12,424 nucleotides of DNA from the NCBI GenBank assembly GCA_017984715.1, contig JAGNYY010000014.1, positions 1 to 12,424 on the forward strand. The letters run 5' to 3'. The notes beneath the pieces were generated by a model that had not been told where the DNA came from, did no database searches, and was given only the letters and a program-made list of their open reading frames with translations. The first letter of the stretch is position 1. The number at the start of each line of letters is the position of its first letter. A program made the position numbers and the translations under genes. Below, in pieces: positions 1-7,183 of this stretch. The stretch is from Rhodoluna sp. (GTDB lineage Bacteria; Actinomycetota; Actinomycetes; Actinomycetales; Microbacteriaceae).

Positions 1-768
1 GAACCACTTCGGGGCATAATTCCGGAGCTCGCACAGAAGACTGCCGAGCGAATCATCTCGGACCTGAAACTCTTGGCCGCGGACCCACTGCTTGAATTCG
101 AACTAGATTTGGATCTTCGACCGGAGGGTAAAAATGGACCGAACGCCAGATCGCTTGATTCCTATCGTGCCTACTACCAGCGCTGGGCAGACACTTGGGA
201 GTCTCAGGCTCTTTTGAGAGCAAAGCCAATCGCGGGTAGCTCTGAACTCGTCAACGCGTTCCTGGAGCTAATCAACACCTATCGCTATCCAAAAGAGCTA
301 CCCACATCGGCAGTGATCGAGATACGCAGAATTAAGGCCAGGATGGAGACCGAGCGTCTTCCGCAGGGTGCGGATCCGCGACGTCACACCAAGCTGGGGC
401 GTGGGTCGTTGAGCGACGTTGAATGGCTTGTGCAATTAATGCAGTTGAAGCACGGTAAAGACCATCCCGGAATTCGAACACCCAAGACGCTTGCGGCGCT
501 TGAGGCCTGCGTACACGAGGGGCTTATAGCTGAGCACGATGCTCGTGTTCTAAGTGAAGCTTGGACATTCGCGTCAAGGGTTCGCTCCGCTTCGGTGCTT
601 TGGGCAAATAAGCGCACGGATGTGTTGCCCACTGACCGCCAGCAGTTGGAGGGCATGGCCCGCATCCTTGAATACCCAGCTGGTTCAGCAACACAACTCG
701 AGGAGGATTATCTGGCCTTTACGCGTCGTGCACGCATGGTTTACGAGCGCCTCTTCTACATCGACTAA
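1..768 (+). CDS. glnE: Glutamine synthetase adenylyltransferase / deadenylase, C-terminal part (5' end outside window)
   Basis: GlnE attaches AMP to, and removes it from, a tyrosine of glutamine synthetase, tuning enzyme activity to nitrogen supply in the cytosol. The open frame enters at base 1 with no start, so 255 C-terminal residues of a protein usually near 1000 are visible. They cover the second nucleotidyltransferase domain: LDLDLRPEGKNGP at visible residues 35-47 holds the D36-x-D38 metal-binding pair, followed by the family-typical WADTWESQALLRAKPIAG. The helical tail includes ERLPQGADPRRHTKLGRG and DVEWLVQLMQLKHG, strong GlnE signatures. It ends TAA just before a bidirectional terminator and faces its substrate gene glnA, a pairing common in actinobacteria. 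No frameshift or missing motif is seen. I have not seen the first domain, so whether both activities are present cannot be judged here. Confidence 0.96.
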   Translation, partial: EPLRGIIPELAQKTAERIISDLKLLAADPLLEFELDLDLRPEGKNGPNARSLDSYRAYYQRWADTWESQALLRAKPIAGSSELVNAFLELINTYRYPKELPTSAVIEIRRIKARMETERLPQGADPRRHTKLGRGSLSDVEWLVQLMQLKHGKDHPGIRTPKTLAALEACVHEGLIAEHDARVLSEAWTFASRVRSASVLWANKRTDVLPTDRQQLEGMARILEYPAGSATQLEEDYLAFTRRARMVYERLFYID

Positions 769-783
769 TTCATTGCCTTCGAA

Positions 784-818
784 AAAAAGACCCCCATCTC
801 AACGACGGGGGTCTTTTT
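784..818. terminator. Bidirectional intrinsic terminator between convergent glnE and glnA
   Basis: Arms 784-795 (AAAAAGACCCCC) and 807-818 (GGGGGTCTTTTT) pair perfectly over 12 bp around an 11-nt loop. The A-run on the left and the T-run on the right give a U-tract on either strand, so it can end glnE (stop 16 nt upstream) and glnA (stop 14 nt away on the other strand). Confidence 0.93.
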
Positions 819-831
819 CGCTAACTCGGTA

Positions 832-2268
832 TTAGCAACCGAAGTAAAGCTCGAACTCGTATGGGTGTGGACGAAGTGCGATCGGCTGGATCTCGTGAAC
901 GCGCTTGTAGTCAATCCAGGTTTCGATTAGGTCCTTGGTGAACACGCCGCCTTCAAGAAGGTAGTCGTGGTCGGCCTCAAGTGCCTTTAGAACATCCTCG
1001 AGGTTTCCAGGAACCTGTGGGATCAACTTTGCTTCCTCAGGAGGTAGCTCGTATAGGTCCTTGTCCACTGGCTCGTGTGGCTCGATGCGGTTCTTGATGC
1101 CATCGATACCTGCCATAAGCATTGCTGCAAAGGCTAGGTAAGGGTTCGATGAGGCGTCAGGTGCACGGAACTCGATGCGCTTAGCCTTCGGGTTGGTTCC
1201 GGTCATCGGGATGCGGATAGCAGCCGAACGGTTACCAGCTGAGTAAACAAGGTTTACTGGGGCTTCGAAACCAGGAACTAGGCGGTGGTAGCTGTTTACG
1301 GTCGGGTTGGTGAACGCAAGCAGTGATGGAGCGTGCTTCAGGATACCACCGATGTACCAGCGAGCTAGGTCTGAAAGACCGCCGTAGCCTGACTCGTCGT
1401 AGAACAAAGGCTTGCCTTCCTTCCACAATGACATGTGCACGTGCATACCAGAACCGTTGTCGCCGAATAGAGGCTTAGGCATGAAGGTCGCAACCTTGCC
1501 CCACTGCTCAGCAACGTTCTTGACGATGTACTTGAACTTCAAGATGTCGTCTGCTGAAGAAAGCAGGGTGTCGAAGCGGTAGTTGATTTCGCCCTGACCA
1601 GCGGTTCCAACCTCGTGGTGGCTACGTTCGACCTCAAGGCCGGCAGCAATAAGCTCTAGAACGATGTTGTCGCGCATGTCTGCGTGCTTGTCAACTGGGG
1701 TTACTGGGAAGTAGCCGCCCTTATAAGGGGTCTTGTTTGCAAGGTTTCCGCCCTGACCGTTGACGCGCTCGTCGCGGCCTGAGTTCCAGGCAGCTTCGTC
1801 TGAGTCGACGAAGTGCATTGAGCTGTTCTGCTTGTATTCGAAGCGAACGTCATCGAAGATGAAGAACTCAGCTTCAGGAGCGAAAAAGGCAGTGTCGGCG
1901 ATGCCGGTGCTTGCCAAGTAGGCCTGTGCCTTGCGAGCGGTCTGGCGTGGGTCGCGACCGTAGATCTCGCCGTTACGCGGGTTGTAGATGTCGAAGATCA
2001 TGATGAGGGTCTTCTCGGCGCGGAATGCGTCAAGGTAAGCGGTGGTAACGTCAGGGATGATCTGCATGTCTGACTCGTGGATTGACGCGAAACCGCGGAT
2101 CGACGAACCATCGAATAGCTGACCATCGATGAAGAACTGCTCATCGATCATTGCGGCTGGAAGGTTGAAGTGCTGCTGAACACCAGGTAGGTCGGTGAAG
2201 CGAACGTCAAGGAACTTTACATCGTTCTCTTTGATGTACGCGACAACCTCTGAGGCAGTCTTGAACAT
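832..2268 (-). CDS. glnA: Glutamine synthetase type I (GSI-beta)
   Basis: Makes glutamine from glutamate, ammonia and ATP as a cytosolic dodecamer. The chosen ATG gives 478 aa, as I recall for M. tuberculosis GlnA1, and starts [15 protein letters not shown] as in actinobacterial homologues. The frame stays open a further 124 codons upstream, but that extension runs antisense through the RDD gene and has no GS similarity. GAAGGG lies 9 nt before this ATG. Visible signatures are the N-terminal beta-grasp ([18 protein letters not shown]), [70 protein letters not shown] and [17 protein letters not shown]. The adenylylation site is in DLYELPPEE with Tyr at residue 406, which makes it a substrate for the neighbouring GlnE. 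Upstream lie a -10 and a GlnR-like operator. Nothing is missing. Confidence 0.98.
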   Translation of the reverse strand: MFKTASEVVAYIKENDVKFLDVRFTDLPGVQQHFNLPAAMIDEQFFIDGQLFDGSSIRGFASIHESDMQIIPDVTTAYLDAFRAEKTLIMIFDIYNPRNGEIYGRDPRQTARKAQAYLASTGIADTAFFAPEAEFFIFDDVRFEYKQNSSMHFVDSDEAAWNSGRDERVNGQGGNLANKTPYKGGYFPVTPVDKHADMRDNIVLELIAAGLEVERSHHEVGTAGQGEINYRFDTLLSSADDILKFKYIVKNVAEQWGKVATFMPKPLFGDNGSGMHVHMSLWKEGKPLFYDESGYGGLSDLARWYIGGILKHAPSLLAFTNPTVNSYHRLVPGFEAPVNLVYSAGNRSAAIRIPMTGTNPKAKRIEFRAPDASSNPYLAFAAMLMAGIDGIKNRIEPHEPVDKDLYELPPEEAKLIPQVPGNLEDVLKALEADHDYLLEGGVFTKDLIETWIDYKRVHEIQPIALRPHPYEFELYFGC

Positions 2269-2321
2269 AGGGGGTTTCCCTTCAATTGGATTTGGATGGG
2301 CTTCTTTAAACCATCCCCTAT

Positions 2322-2327
2322 ATTCTA
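2322..2327 (-). promoter_or_regulatory. Probable glnA -10 element
   Basis: On the minus strand TAGAAT fits the actinobacterial TAnnnT -10. It predicts transcription starting near 2315 and a leader of about 47 nt with GAAGGG as ribosome binding site. There is no good -35 hexamer; the corresponding region is covered by the GlnR-like half-sites, as expected of an activator-dependent promoter. The placement is inferred. Confidence 0.5.
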
Positions 2328-2338
2328 GCCAAACAAAG

Positions 2339-2376
2339 GCTTCGGGCGGGTTCGAATCGTGTTTCGGGAATGTAAA
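2339..2376 (-). promoter_or_regulatory. Candidate GlnR (OmpR-family) operator upstream of glnA
   Basis: Read toward glnA, four 5-bp blocks sit exactly 11 bp apart: TTTAC (2376-2372), GAAAC (2365-2361), CGAAC (2354-2350) and GAAGC (2343-2339), each separated by 6 nt. The known GlnR box is gTnAC-n6-GaAAC, usually doubled with the same spacing. The first pair misses only the leading g of the consensus; the second pair is weaker. The site spans about -24 to -61 of the predicted glnA start, the usual place for an OmpR-family activator, and it also covers the -35 region of the divergent RDD promoter. PhoP boxes also use 11-bp spacing, so PhoP is the main alternative. Confidence 0.55.
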
Positions 2377-2385
2377 ACTTTCGCC

Positions 2386-2391
2386 TAATCT
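2386..2391 (+). promoter_or_regulatory. -10 element of a probably leaderless promoter for the RDD gene
   Basis: TAATCT ends exactly 6 nt before the ATG at 2398, placing transcription initiation on or next to the A of the start codon. No Shine-Dalgarno lies upstream. The -35 region is poor and overlaps the GlnR-like operator. The same spacing recurs at lipB, pepA and the PAC2 gene. Confidence 0.6.
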
Positions 2392-2397
2392 GAATGC

Positions 2398-2793
2398 ATG
2401 ACTAACGCACAACAATGGGCCGGACAGCGACTCGGATTGCCGGAGCACGGCGCAGGTAGCCTCGCCAAACTGGGGCGCCGCGTGGTTGCCCTGATTATCG
2501 ACTGGAGCTTGGCGATGTTTGTCTCGCAGGCGTTCGCTTCGGGTGACTCGTCGGTAACTCTTGCGGTTTTTACCGTGATGCAGATCCTGTTTGTGGGAAC
2601 CCTGGGTTTTAGCGTCGGTCATCGCGTTGTCGGCATCCAAGTTCGCCGTTTGGATGGCCAGTACGTTGGTCTTTGGCGATCACTTATCAGAGTTGCCCTA
2701 ATCCTGCTGGTCATACCCGCAACCATTTGGGATGCTGACAACAGAGGTTTGCAGGACAAAGCTGCTGGAACAGTTCTCGTAAGAATTAAGTAA
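2398..2793 (+). CDS. RDD family membrane protein
   Basis: A 131-aa integral membrane protein of the RDD family; no biochemical role is established for this subgroup. It has hydrophobic segments at about residues 29-45, 52-72 and 94-111. The family's conserved Arg and Asp are in [12 protein letters not shown] (R28, D35), and the typical C-terminal end is [18 protein letters not shown]. The start has no Shine-Dalgarno, but a -10 hexamer sits 6 nt upstream, supporting leaderless translation from this ATG. It is a single-gene unit divergent from glnA and ended by a bidirectional terminator. A small RDD-type gene beside glnA, next to a DUF4191 gene and lipA, is a conserved actinobacterial arrangement. 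The shared promoter gap with glnA suggests, but does not show, nitrogen-linked expression. Confidence 0.88.
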   Translation: MTNAQQWAGQRLGLPEHGAGSLAKLGRRVVALIIDWSLAMFVSQAFASGDSSVTLAVFTVMQILFVGTLGFSVGHRVVGIQVRRLDGQYVGLWRSLIRVALILLVIPATIWDADNRGLQDKAAGTVLVRIK

Positions 2794-2822
2794 AAATCCC
2801 ACTCGATTAGCGAGTGGGATTT
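2794..2822. terminator. Bidirectional intrinsic terminator between the RDD gene and the DUF4191 gene
   Basis: AAATCCCACTCG (2794-2805) pairs perfectly with CGAGTGGGATTT (2811-2822) around a 5-nt loop. It starts immediately after the RDD stop codon and lies 8 nt beyond the DUF4191 stop on the other strand. The A/T ends are short on both sides, so it likely serves both convergent genes. Confidence 0.9.
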
Positions 2823-2830
2823 CTAGGTGG

Positions 2831-3514
2831 TTAGCGGCGCTGTGGTCGCATTCTCTTTGGGTCGATGCCCTTAGGAATTGGCATTGAAGTAGCGATCGCT
2901 GAAAGGCGCTTATCAATCGCACCGATCTCGGAGCGATTCAAAACACGCTTCATTTTGAATAGCGTTGGGGCAAGCTTCATTAGGCGCGTGCCTTCGTTGT
3001 CCTGGGTGACCCAGAGAAACTTCACATCCACGCCTGGAACCGCGCGCTGAACCTTTCGGCGCTCGTCTTCAAGCATCAATTTCACTCGTGAGCGAACTCC
3101 TTCGCCGATGAGGACGACACCTGATGGTCCAATTGCGCGATAGACCGCATCGTAATTCTTGTTTACGGCAACCGGAACTTCGCTTCCGCGCCAGCCACGC
3201 TTCAGTGCTGACTTCATAACGGCGCTAACGGCACCGGGCTGACCCTCGATTTGGCCGTATGCAACGGCCTCGGCCTTACGGGACATAACCAACAGTGCAG
3301 CCAGGAAACCTAATAGAACACCAGAGATAATCCACGCGACAAAACCAAAGGTGCTTGCAGAGCCCAACGTGGCCCCCAAAAGTGCTCCACCCAGCGCACC
3401 AAGTGCGAGAGCCAGAAGCGCCCACCAAACCGCGGTCTTATCGGCCGCCATGGTCATCTTATAAATCTTCAGGAGCTGAGCAATGCGCCCGGGTTCTTTG
3501 TTCTTTTTAGCCAT
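2831..3514 (-). CDS. DUF4191 family membrane protein, last gene of the lipB-lipA unit
   Basis: A 227-aa protein matching the actinobacterial DUF4191 family by its features and its place just after lipA; function unknown. A basic N-terminus (MAKKNKEPGRIAQLLKIYKM) is followed by two hydrophobic segments at about residues 29-50 and 56-77, then a basic cytosolic domain. That domain contains a GQIEGQPGAVSAVMKSALKRGW segment split by hydrophobic strands, and GVVLIGEGV near residues 132-140. The tail is strongly basic (GIDPKRMRPQRR). The ATG lies 9 nt after the lipA stop, so it is probably cotranscribed and translationally linked; its own Shine-Dalgarno is weak. Persistent linkage to lipA suggests a role near lipoate metabolism or simply shared expression. 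No catalytic motif is visible. Confidence 0.88.
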   Translation of the reverse strand: MAKKNKEPGRIAQLLKIYKMTMAADKTAVWWALLALALGALGGALLGATLGSASTFGFVAWIISGVLLGFLAALLVMSRKAEAVAYGQIEGQPGAVSAVMKSALKRGWRGSEVPVAVNKNYDAVYRAIGPSGVVLIGEGVRSRVKLMLEDERRKVQRAVPGVDVKFLWVTQDNEGTRLMKLAPTLFKMKRVLNRSEIGAIDKRLSAIATSMPIPKGIDPKRMRPQRR

Positions 3515-3523
3515 TGGATAAGC

Positions 3524-4528
3524 CTAACTGCTCACTGCTTGACTGAAACCATCCTTGGCGGCTGCGTCGGCCAGATGTTGCAAGTGTGCTGGGATGGTCA
3601 GCCCCTTCTTCTGCATCGATGTCGCCCACAGACGACCCGCTCGGTAAGAGCTGCGAACCAGCGGGCCGCTGAGCACGCCGAGGAAGCCCATTTCTTCGGC
3701 CTCTTCTTTCATTTCAACGAACTCTTCCGGCTTCACCCAGCGCGAAACTGGGTGGTGTTTTGGTGTCGGGCGGAGGTATTGAGTAATCGTGAGGATGTCT
3801 GTGCCGGCATCGTAAAGGTCTTGCATGGCCTGCGAAATCTCGTCTCGAGTTTCACCCATGCCGAGAATTAGGTTCGATTTGGTTACGAGACCGTAGTCGC
3901 GCGCCTGCGTGATTACATCCATCGAACGTTCGTAGGTGAACGCTGGCCGGATTTGTTTGAAAATTCGCGGCACGGTTTCAACGTTGTGAGCAAAGACTTC
4001 AGGGGCCGCTTCAAACACTTTGAGAAGCAATTCAGGTTTGCCAGAGAAGTCTGGCACCAAAATCTCAACTCCGGTTCCCGGCGACTGCTTGTGAATCTGT
4101 CGAATGGTTTCGGCGTAAAGCCAGGCGCCTTCATCGGGAAGGTCATCGCGCGCCACGCCAGTAACCGTTGCATAGCGCAGTTCCATCTTCTTCACGGAAT
4201 CACCGACTCGACGAGGTTCATCTGGATCAAAGTTGTCTGGCTTGCCGGTGTCAATCTGACAGAAGTCACACCTGCGTGTGCACTGCGAACCACCGATAAG
4301 GAAGGTGGCCTCGCGATCCTCCCAGCATTCAAAGATGTTCGGGCAACCGGCCTCCTGACAGACAGTGTGCAGGTTTTCGCCCTTTACCAGTGACTGAAGT
4401 GCCTGATATTCCGGCCCCATTTTGGCGGTCGTCTTGATCCAGCTTGGCTTCTTTTCGATTGGCACCGCGCTGTTTCGAGCCTCTATTCTCAGGAGTTTTC
4501 GCTCAGGCTTTTGCTCATTCACGGTCAT
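3524..4528 (-). CDS. lipA: Lipoyl synthase (radical SAM)
   Basis: Inserts two sulfur atoms at C6 and C8 of the octanoyl chain already attached to E2 and GcvH proteins, completing lipoate; cytosolic. At 334 aa it carries the three diagnostic parts. The auxiliary cluster motif [12 protein letters not shown] has C57, C62 and C68. The radical SAM motif CTRRCDFC has C83, C87 and C90. The C-terminal RSSYRAG spans residues 292-298 and supplies the serine ligand of the auxiliary cluster. Its ATG overlaps the lipB stop by 4 nt (ATGA), so the two are translationally coupled, which decides the start despite a weak Shine-Dalgarno. It acts directly after LipB, and the E2 substrate is encoded by sucB just upstream on the chromosome. 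Confidence 0.98.
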   Translation of the reverse strand: MTVNEQKPERKLLRIEARNSAVPIEKKPSWIKTTAKMGPEYQALQSLVKGENLHTVCQEAGCPNIFECWEDREATFLIGGSQCTRRCDFCQIDTGKPDNFDPDEPRRVGDSVKKMELRYATVTGVARDDLPDEGAWLYAETIRQIHKQSPGTGVEILVPDFSGKPELLLKVFEAAPEVFAHNVETVPRIFKQIRPAFTYERSMDVITQARDYGLVTKSNLILGMGETRDEISQAMQDLYDAGTDILTITQYLRPTPKHHPVSRWVKPEEFVEMKEEAEEMGFLGVLSGPLVRSSYRAGRLWATSMQKKGLTIPAHLQHLADAAAKDGFSQAVSS

Positions 4529-5160
4529 AGCTTGACTTTGCCAATCTCTTTGAGGTGTTTCTTGACCACTTCGGCAGCCATTGCCGGAGTTATTTCGCGT
4601 CCCAGTAGTTGTGAAATAGTGCTGACGGTCGCGTCGCGAATGCCGCAGGCGATAATCGTTTCATATGGATCCAACGAGTTGTTGCAGTTTAAGGCGAACC
4701 CATGCATTGTCGTATGTTCAGCAACACGAATGCCAATAGCCGCGACCTTTACGTGCGTGCCATCGAGCGGAGCCCAGACGCCGCTGCGACCCTCAACTCT
4801 CTCGGTGAAGAGACCAAACTCGGCAATTGACTCAATCAGCACTTGTTCGAGCCACCGCACATAGCCAACGACATCTATTGGGCGAGGCAGTTCCATAATC
4901 GGGTAACCGATAAGTTGCCCAGGGCCGTGCCAGGTGATTTTTCCACCGCGATCGACATCGATTACCGGAGTTCCGTCTTGCGGACGCTCGCTATCTTCGG
5001 TTCTTTTACCGGCGGTGTAAACGGGGGTGTGCTCTAAGAGGATTACCGTGTCCGGTCTTGCTCCGGAGACGACCTCAGCGTGGATTTTGCGTTGAAGTTC
5101 CCAGCCTGCTTCGTAGTCAACAAAGTCAGGCGCTAGACCGGCGTTGAGGAATTCTGGCAT
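4525..5160 (-). CDS. lipB: Octanoyl-ACP:protein N-octanoyltransferase
   Basis: Moves octanoate from acyl carrier protein to the lipoyl-domain lysine of E2 and related proteins, the first step of lipoate synthesis. The 211-aa protein has [17 protein letters not shown] (residues 72-88), KVAAIGIRV with the catalytic Lys138, and [17 protein letters not shown] followed by ACGI with the acyl-thioester Cys172. The family usually reads N-V/L-N where this protein has N-C-N, a mild variation that adds a cysteine near the active site. The ATG has no close Shine-Dalgarno (an AGGA lies 18 nt away, too far), but TAGAAT ends 6 nt before it, so it is probably translated leaderless. It heads a lipB-lipA-DUF4191 unit. 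Confidence 0.97.
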   Translation of the reverse strand: MPEFLNAGLAPDFVDYEAGWELQRKIHAEVVSGARPDTVILLEHTPVYTAGKRTEDSERPQDGTPVIDVDRGGKITWHGPGQLIGYPIMELPRPIDVVGYVRWLEQVLIESIAEFGLFTERVEGRSGVWAPLDGTHVKVAAIGIRVAEHTTMHGFALNCNNSLDPYETIIACGIRDATVSTISQLLGREITPAMAAEVVKKHLKEIGKVKL

Positions 5161-5166
5161 TCTGCA

Positions 5167-5172
5167 ATTCTA
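5167..5172 (-). promoter_or_regulatory. -10 element of a probably leaderless promoter for lipB
   Basis: On the minus strand TAGAAT is followed by exactly 6 nt and then the lipB ATG, placing the transcript 5' end at the start codon. No clear -35 is seen at 16-18 nt spacing. Confidence 0.6.
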
Positions 5173-5263
5173 AGTTGTTCCTGGCAGCCGAATGGGTGCC
5201 ACGTTCTCAACAGTTTTTGATTGCAACCTATTTCCGAAGACGCACTGGTCGAGCATTAGTTTT

Positions 5264-5791
5264 ATGAAAAGGTTCCTTCCAGATGTGTCGCGCAATCGAC
5301 TTCTAACTAATTGGGTGCGGGCGAGGCGCGACGCTGGCGAGTTTCAAAGAAATCTGCCCGCTAGCAGGTGGTCTCGCACTTTTTACAGGAGACTCTACAT
5401 TTTTCTCGGAGTTGGTCTTGTAAGCGCAATAATGTTCGGTGCACTTTTTCAGATCTCGAACGATTCGGTTTTGAGCCACCGAACGGCATTAGAGCCTCAG
5501 GCCTTGATAACCCCGAGTTCGCTAGAGTCGCCGGCGCCCAAGGTTTGCACGGAGCAACACCTTGCAGGAGTTTTAGCAGAAACCACCCCGAGCCATGACG
5601 CACCATCGAATGTTGCTGGGTATGAAATCAAAGGCAATCTGGATCTTGGCGGAGTTCTAGTTTCCGATTACGCTTGCGTTGATTCTCATCGAGTTGAAAC
5701 CTTCAGGGTGCAGTGGTTGCTAAGAACTAGTGTCTGGAAGATAGAAAAAATCTCCCGACCGCCAGTCAGGCAGTCGGGAGATTTCAAATAG
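5264..5791 (+). CDS. Hypothetical single-pass membrane protein with extracytoplasmic domain
   Basis: Not recognised. From the ATG chosen here it is 175 aa. A very basic N-terminal part of about 43 residues is followed by one hydrophobic helix (about 44-64, LYIFLGVGLVSAIMFGALFQI split by no charge), then a Ser/Pro-rich linker and a C-terminal domain of about 80 residues. Positive charges before the helix predict N-in, C-out. Two cysteines, C95 and C138, could form a disulfide outside. The strand-like end FRVQWLLRTSVWKIEKI resembles small extracytoplasmic alpha/beta domains, but I assign no family. An in-frame ATG at 5192 would add 24 residues that do not look conserved; neither start has a good Shine-Dalgarno. 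The last 14 codons overlap a terminator hairpin. It stands alone, divergent from lipB and convergent with sucB. Confidence 0.6.
   Translation: MKRFLPDVSRNRLLTNWVRARRDAGEFQRNLPASRWSRTFYRRLYIFLGVGLVSAIMFGALFQISNDSVLSHRTALEPQALITPSSLESPAPKVCTEQHLAGVLAETTPSHDAPSNVAGYEIKGNLDLGGVLVSDYACVDSHRVETFRVQWLLRTSVWKIEKISRPPVRQSGDFK
5748..5784. terminator. Bidirectional intrinsic terminator overlapping the 3' end of the hypothetical gene
   Basis: AAATCTCCCGAC (5748-5759) pairs perfectly with GTCGGGAGATTT (5773-5784). The 13-nt loop has a further 3-bp GCC/GGC pairing. A-rich and T-rich ends allow termination both ways. The whole hairpin lies inside the final codons of the plus-strand gene, and it begins 12 nt past the sucB stop on the minus strand. 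Confidence 0.88.
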
Positions 5792-5795
5792 TTAT

Positions 5796-7154
5796 TTACA
5801 GACCGAGTACTGAATCGAAATTCGCGTCCTCAAGGCGTGACTTTACGTCAACAAGGAATCGGCTAGCGTCTGCGCCATCAACCAAACGGTGGTCGTAAGA
5901 GAGAGCTAGGTAAACCATGCTTCGAATAGAGATTGCATCCTGGCCGTTTGCGTCTGTCACGACTACAGGGCGCTTAGTGACAACTCCGGTTCCAAGAATG
6001 GCAACCTGAGGAAGGAACACGACTGGAGTGTCGAAGAGTGCTCCGCGAGAGCCGGTGTTGGTCAAGGTGAAAGTGCCACCACCTAGTTCATCTGGCTTCA
6101 GCTGGTTAGCGCGGGTTCTGGCTGCCTTGTCAGCAATTTGCTGTGCGATCTCCATAATGTTCAGAGATGCCGCGTCACGGATAACAGGTGTCAGCAGACC
6201 CTTTTCGGTGTCGACAGCGAAAGAGATGTTTTCGCTGCCGTGATAAACAATGTTTTCACCGTCGATGGTCGCATTTAGCTTTGGGTGCACACGAAGCGCC
6301 TCTGCGGCTGCTAGGGCAAAGAACGGCATGAAGTTCAACTTGCCACCAGACTTTGCAACGAATGCCGGCTGAACCTTCTGACGTAGTTGAGCGATTCTAG
6401 TGACATCGACCTCCACCACAGTGGTTAGCTGAGCGGTTGAGACCATCGAGGCCACAGCACGCTCTGCTAGAACCTTGCGAAGACGAGACATAGGTTCGGT
6501 AGTGCCGCGCAACGGCGAGGCTACACCCGGTACGAATGAAACAGCAGGGGCAGATACCGTAGCGGCGGCAGGTGCCGAACCGGCCGAGGCATTCAAAACG
6601 TCATCCTTGCGGATGCGCCCGCCGACACCAGTGCCAGCTACCTGAGTCAGGTCGATACCTGACTCCTGGGCGAGCTTACGAACTAGGGGAGTCACATAGC
6701 CGGCATCGCTAACTGGAGCCGAGACGACTGGAGCAGCCGGAGCAGCTACTACTGGCGCCGAGACCACTGGAGCCGAAACGATTGGTGCTGACACTACTGG
6801 CGCAGCTGCAGGAGCTGCGAAAACAGGTGCTGCAACCACCGGTGCTTCAACAATCGGTGCCGGAGCCTCAACAACTGGCTCTGCAACTGGCGCTGCGGGA
6901 GCAGCTGCCGAACCCGATCCGTCGCCAATAATGACTAGAACGGCGCCAACCTGCACGGTTTCGTCTTCTTGAACGAGGATTTGTTCAATCACACCTGCGA
7001 CCGGCGAAGGGATTTCAGTGTCTACCTTGTCGGTCGAAACCTCAACTAGAGGCTCGTCTACCGAAACGGTCTCGCCAACCTTCTTTAACCAACGGGTAAC
7101 GGTTCCTTCGGTAACGCTTTCACCGAGTGCTGGAAGTACTACTGATTCGCTCAT
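5796..7154 (-). CDS. sucB: Dihydrolipoamide acyltransferase (E2) of 2-oxoacid dehydrogenase; SucB/DlaT type
   Basis: The E2 core carries acyl groups on a swinging lipoyl arm and passes them to CoA. The 452-aa protein has one lipoyl domain (1-76) with the lipoylated Lys43 in VSTDKVDTEI, then an Ala/Pro/Val linker (about 82-149) with repeated VVSAP units. A peripheral subunit-binding domain follows (about 153-188, YVTPLVRKLAQESGIDL), then the catalytic acyltransferase domain (about 219-450) with SYDHRLVDGAD (H422, D426). Actinobacterial homologues are often named SucB, but in mycobacteria and corynebacteria this protein is the pyruvate dehydrogenase E2, shared with a 2-oxoglutarate dehydrogenase that carries its own E2-like domain. 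The exact substrate cannot be read here. AAGGAG lies 6 nt before the ATG. It follows lpdA by 29 nt and no E1 gene is present. Confidence 0.93.
   Translation of the reverse strand: MSESVVLPALGESVTEGTVTRWLKKVGETVSVDEPLVEVSTDKVDTEIPSPVAGVIEQILVQEDETVQVGAVLVIIGDGSGSAAAPAAPVAEPVVEAPAPIVEAPVVAAPVFAAPAAAPVVSAPIVSAPVVSAPVVAAPAAPVVSAPVSDAGYVTPLVRKLAQESGIDLTQVAGTGVGGRIRKDDVLNASAGSAPAAATVSAPAVSFVPGVASPLRGTTEPMSRLRKVLAERAVASMVSTAQLTTVVEVDVTRIAQLRQKVQPAFVAKSGGKLNFMPFFALAAAEALRVHPKLNATIDGENIVYHGSENISFAVDTEKGLLTPVIRDAASLNIMEIAQQIADKAARTRANQLKPDELGGGTFTLTNTGSRGALFDTPVVFLPQVAILGTGVVTKRPVVVTDANGQDAISIRSMVYLALSYDHRLVDGADASRFLVDVKSRLEDANFDSVLGL
6708..6911 (-). repeat. Degenerate Ala-Pro-Val repeat in the E2 linker
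   Basis: The segment between the lipoyl and subunit-binding domains repeats short units of the type VVSAP, VVAAP and IVEAP about a dozen times. At DNA level it shows 12-18-bp near-repeats such as GGAGCCGA and GGCGCCGA. It is the flexible hinge for the lipoyl arm, and a place where slipped-strand length change is expected between strains. Confidence 0.75.
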
Positions 7155-7160
7155 TGCTTG

Positions 7161-7166
7161 CTCCTT
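7161..7166 (-). promoter_or_regulatory. Ribosome binding site of sucB
   Basis: AAGGAG on the minus strand, 6 nt before the sucB ATG, in the 29-nt gap after lpdA. It is a near-ideal Shine-Dalgarno and fixes the start. Confidence 0.85.
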
Positions 7167-7183
7167 GTGGGACTTTCGAATTC

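Noticed and set aside
2294..2316. GGATGG / CCATCC hairpin in the glnA leader
   Set aside because: Only 6 bp around an 11-nt loop and cut by the predicted transcript start at about 2315; too weak to call a riboregulator.
2269..2640. 124-codon in-frame extension upstream of glnA
   Set aside because: It runs antisense through the RDD gene, has no glutamine synthetase similarity and would bury both promoters; the 478-aa form matches the family's length and start.
3539..4393. Plus-strand open frames of 110 and 146 codons
   Set aside because: Antisense to lipA, whose cluster cysteines and RSSYRAG motif are intact; no family features.
5192..5263. Longer start for the hypothetical membrane protein
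   Set aside because: It would add 24 residues without helix or conserved look, and the ATG has no good ribosome site or -10 at 6 nt; kept only as an alternative.
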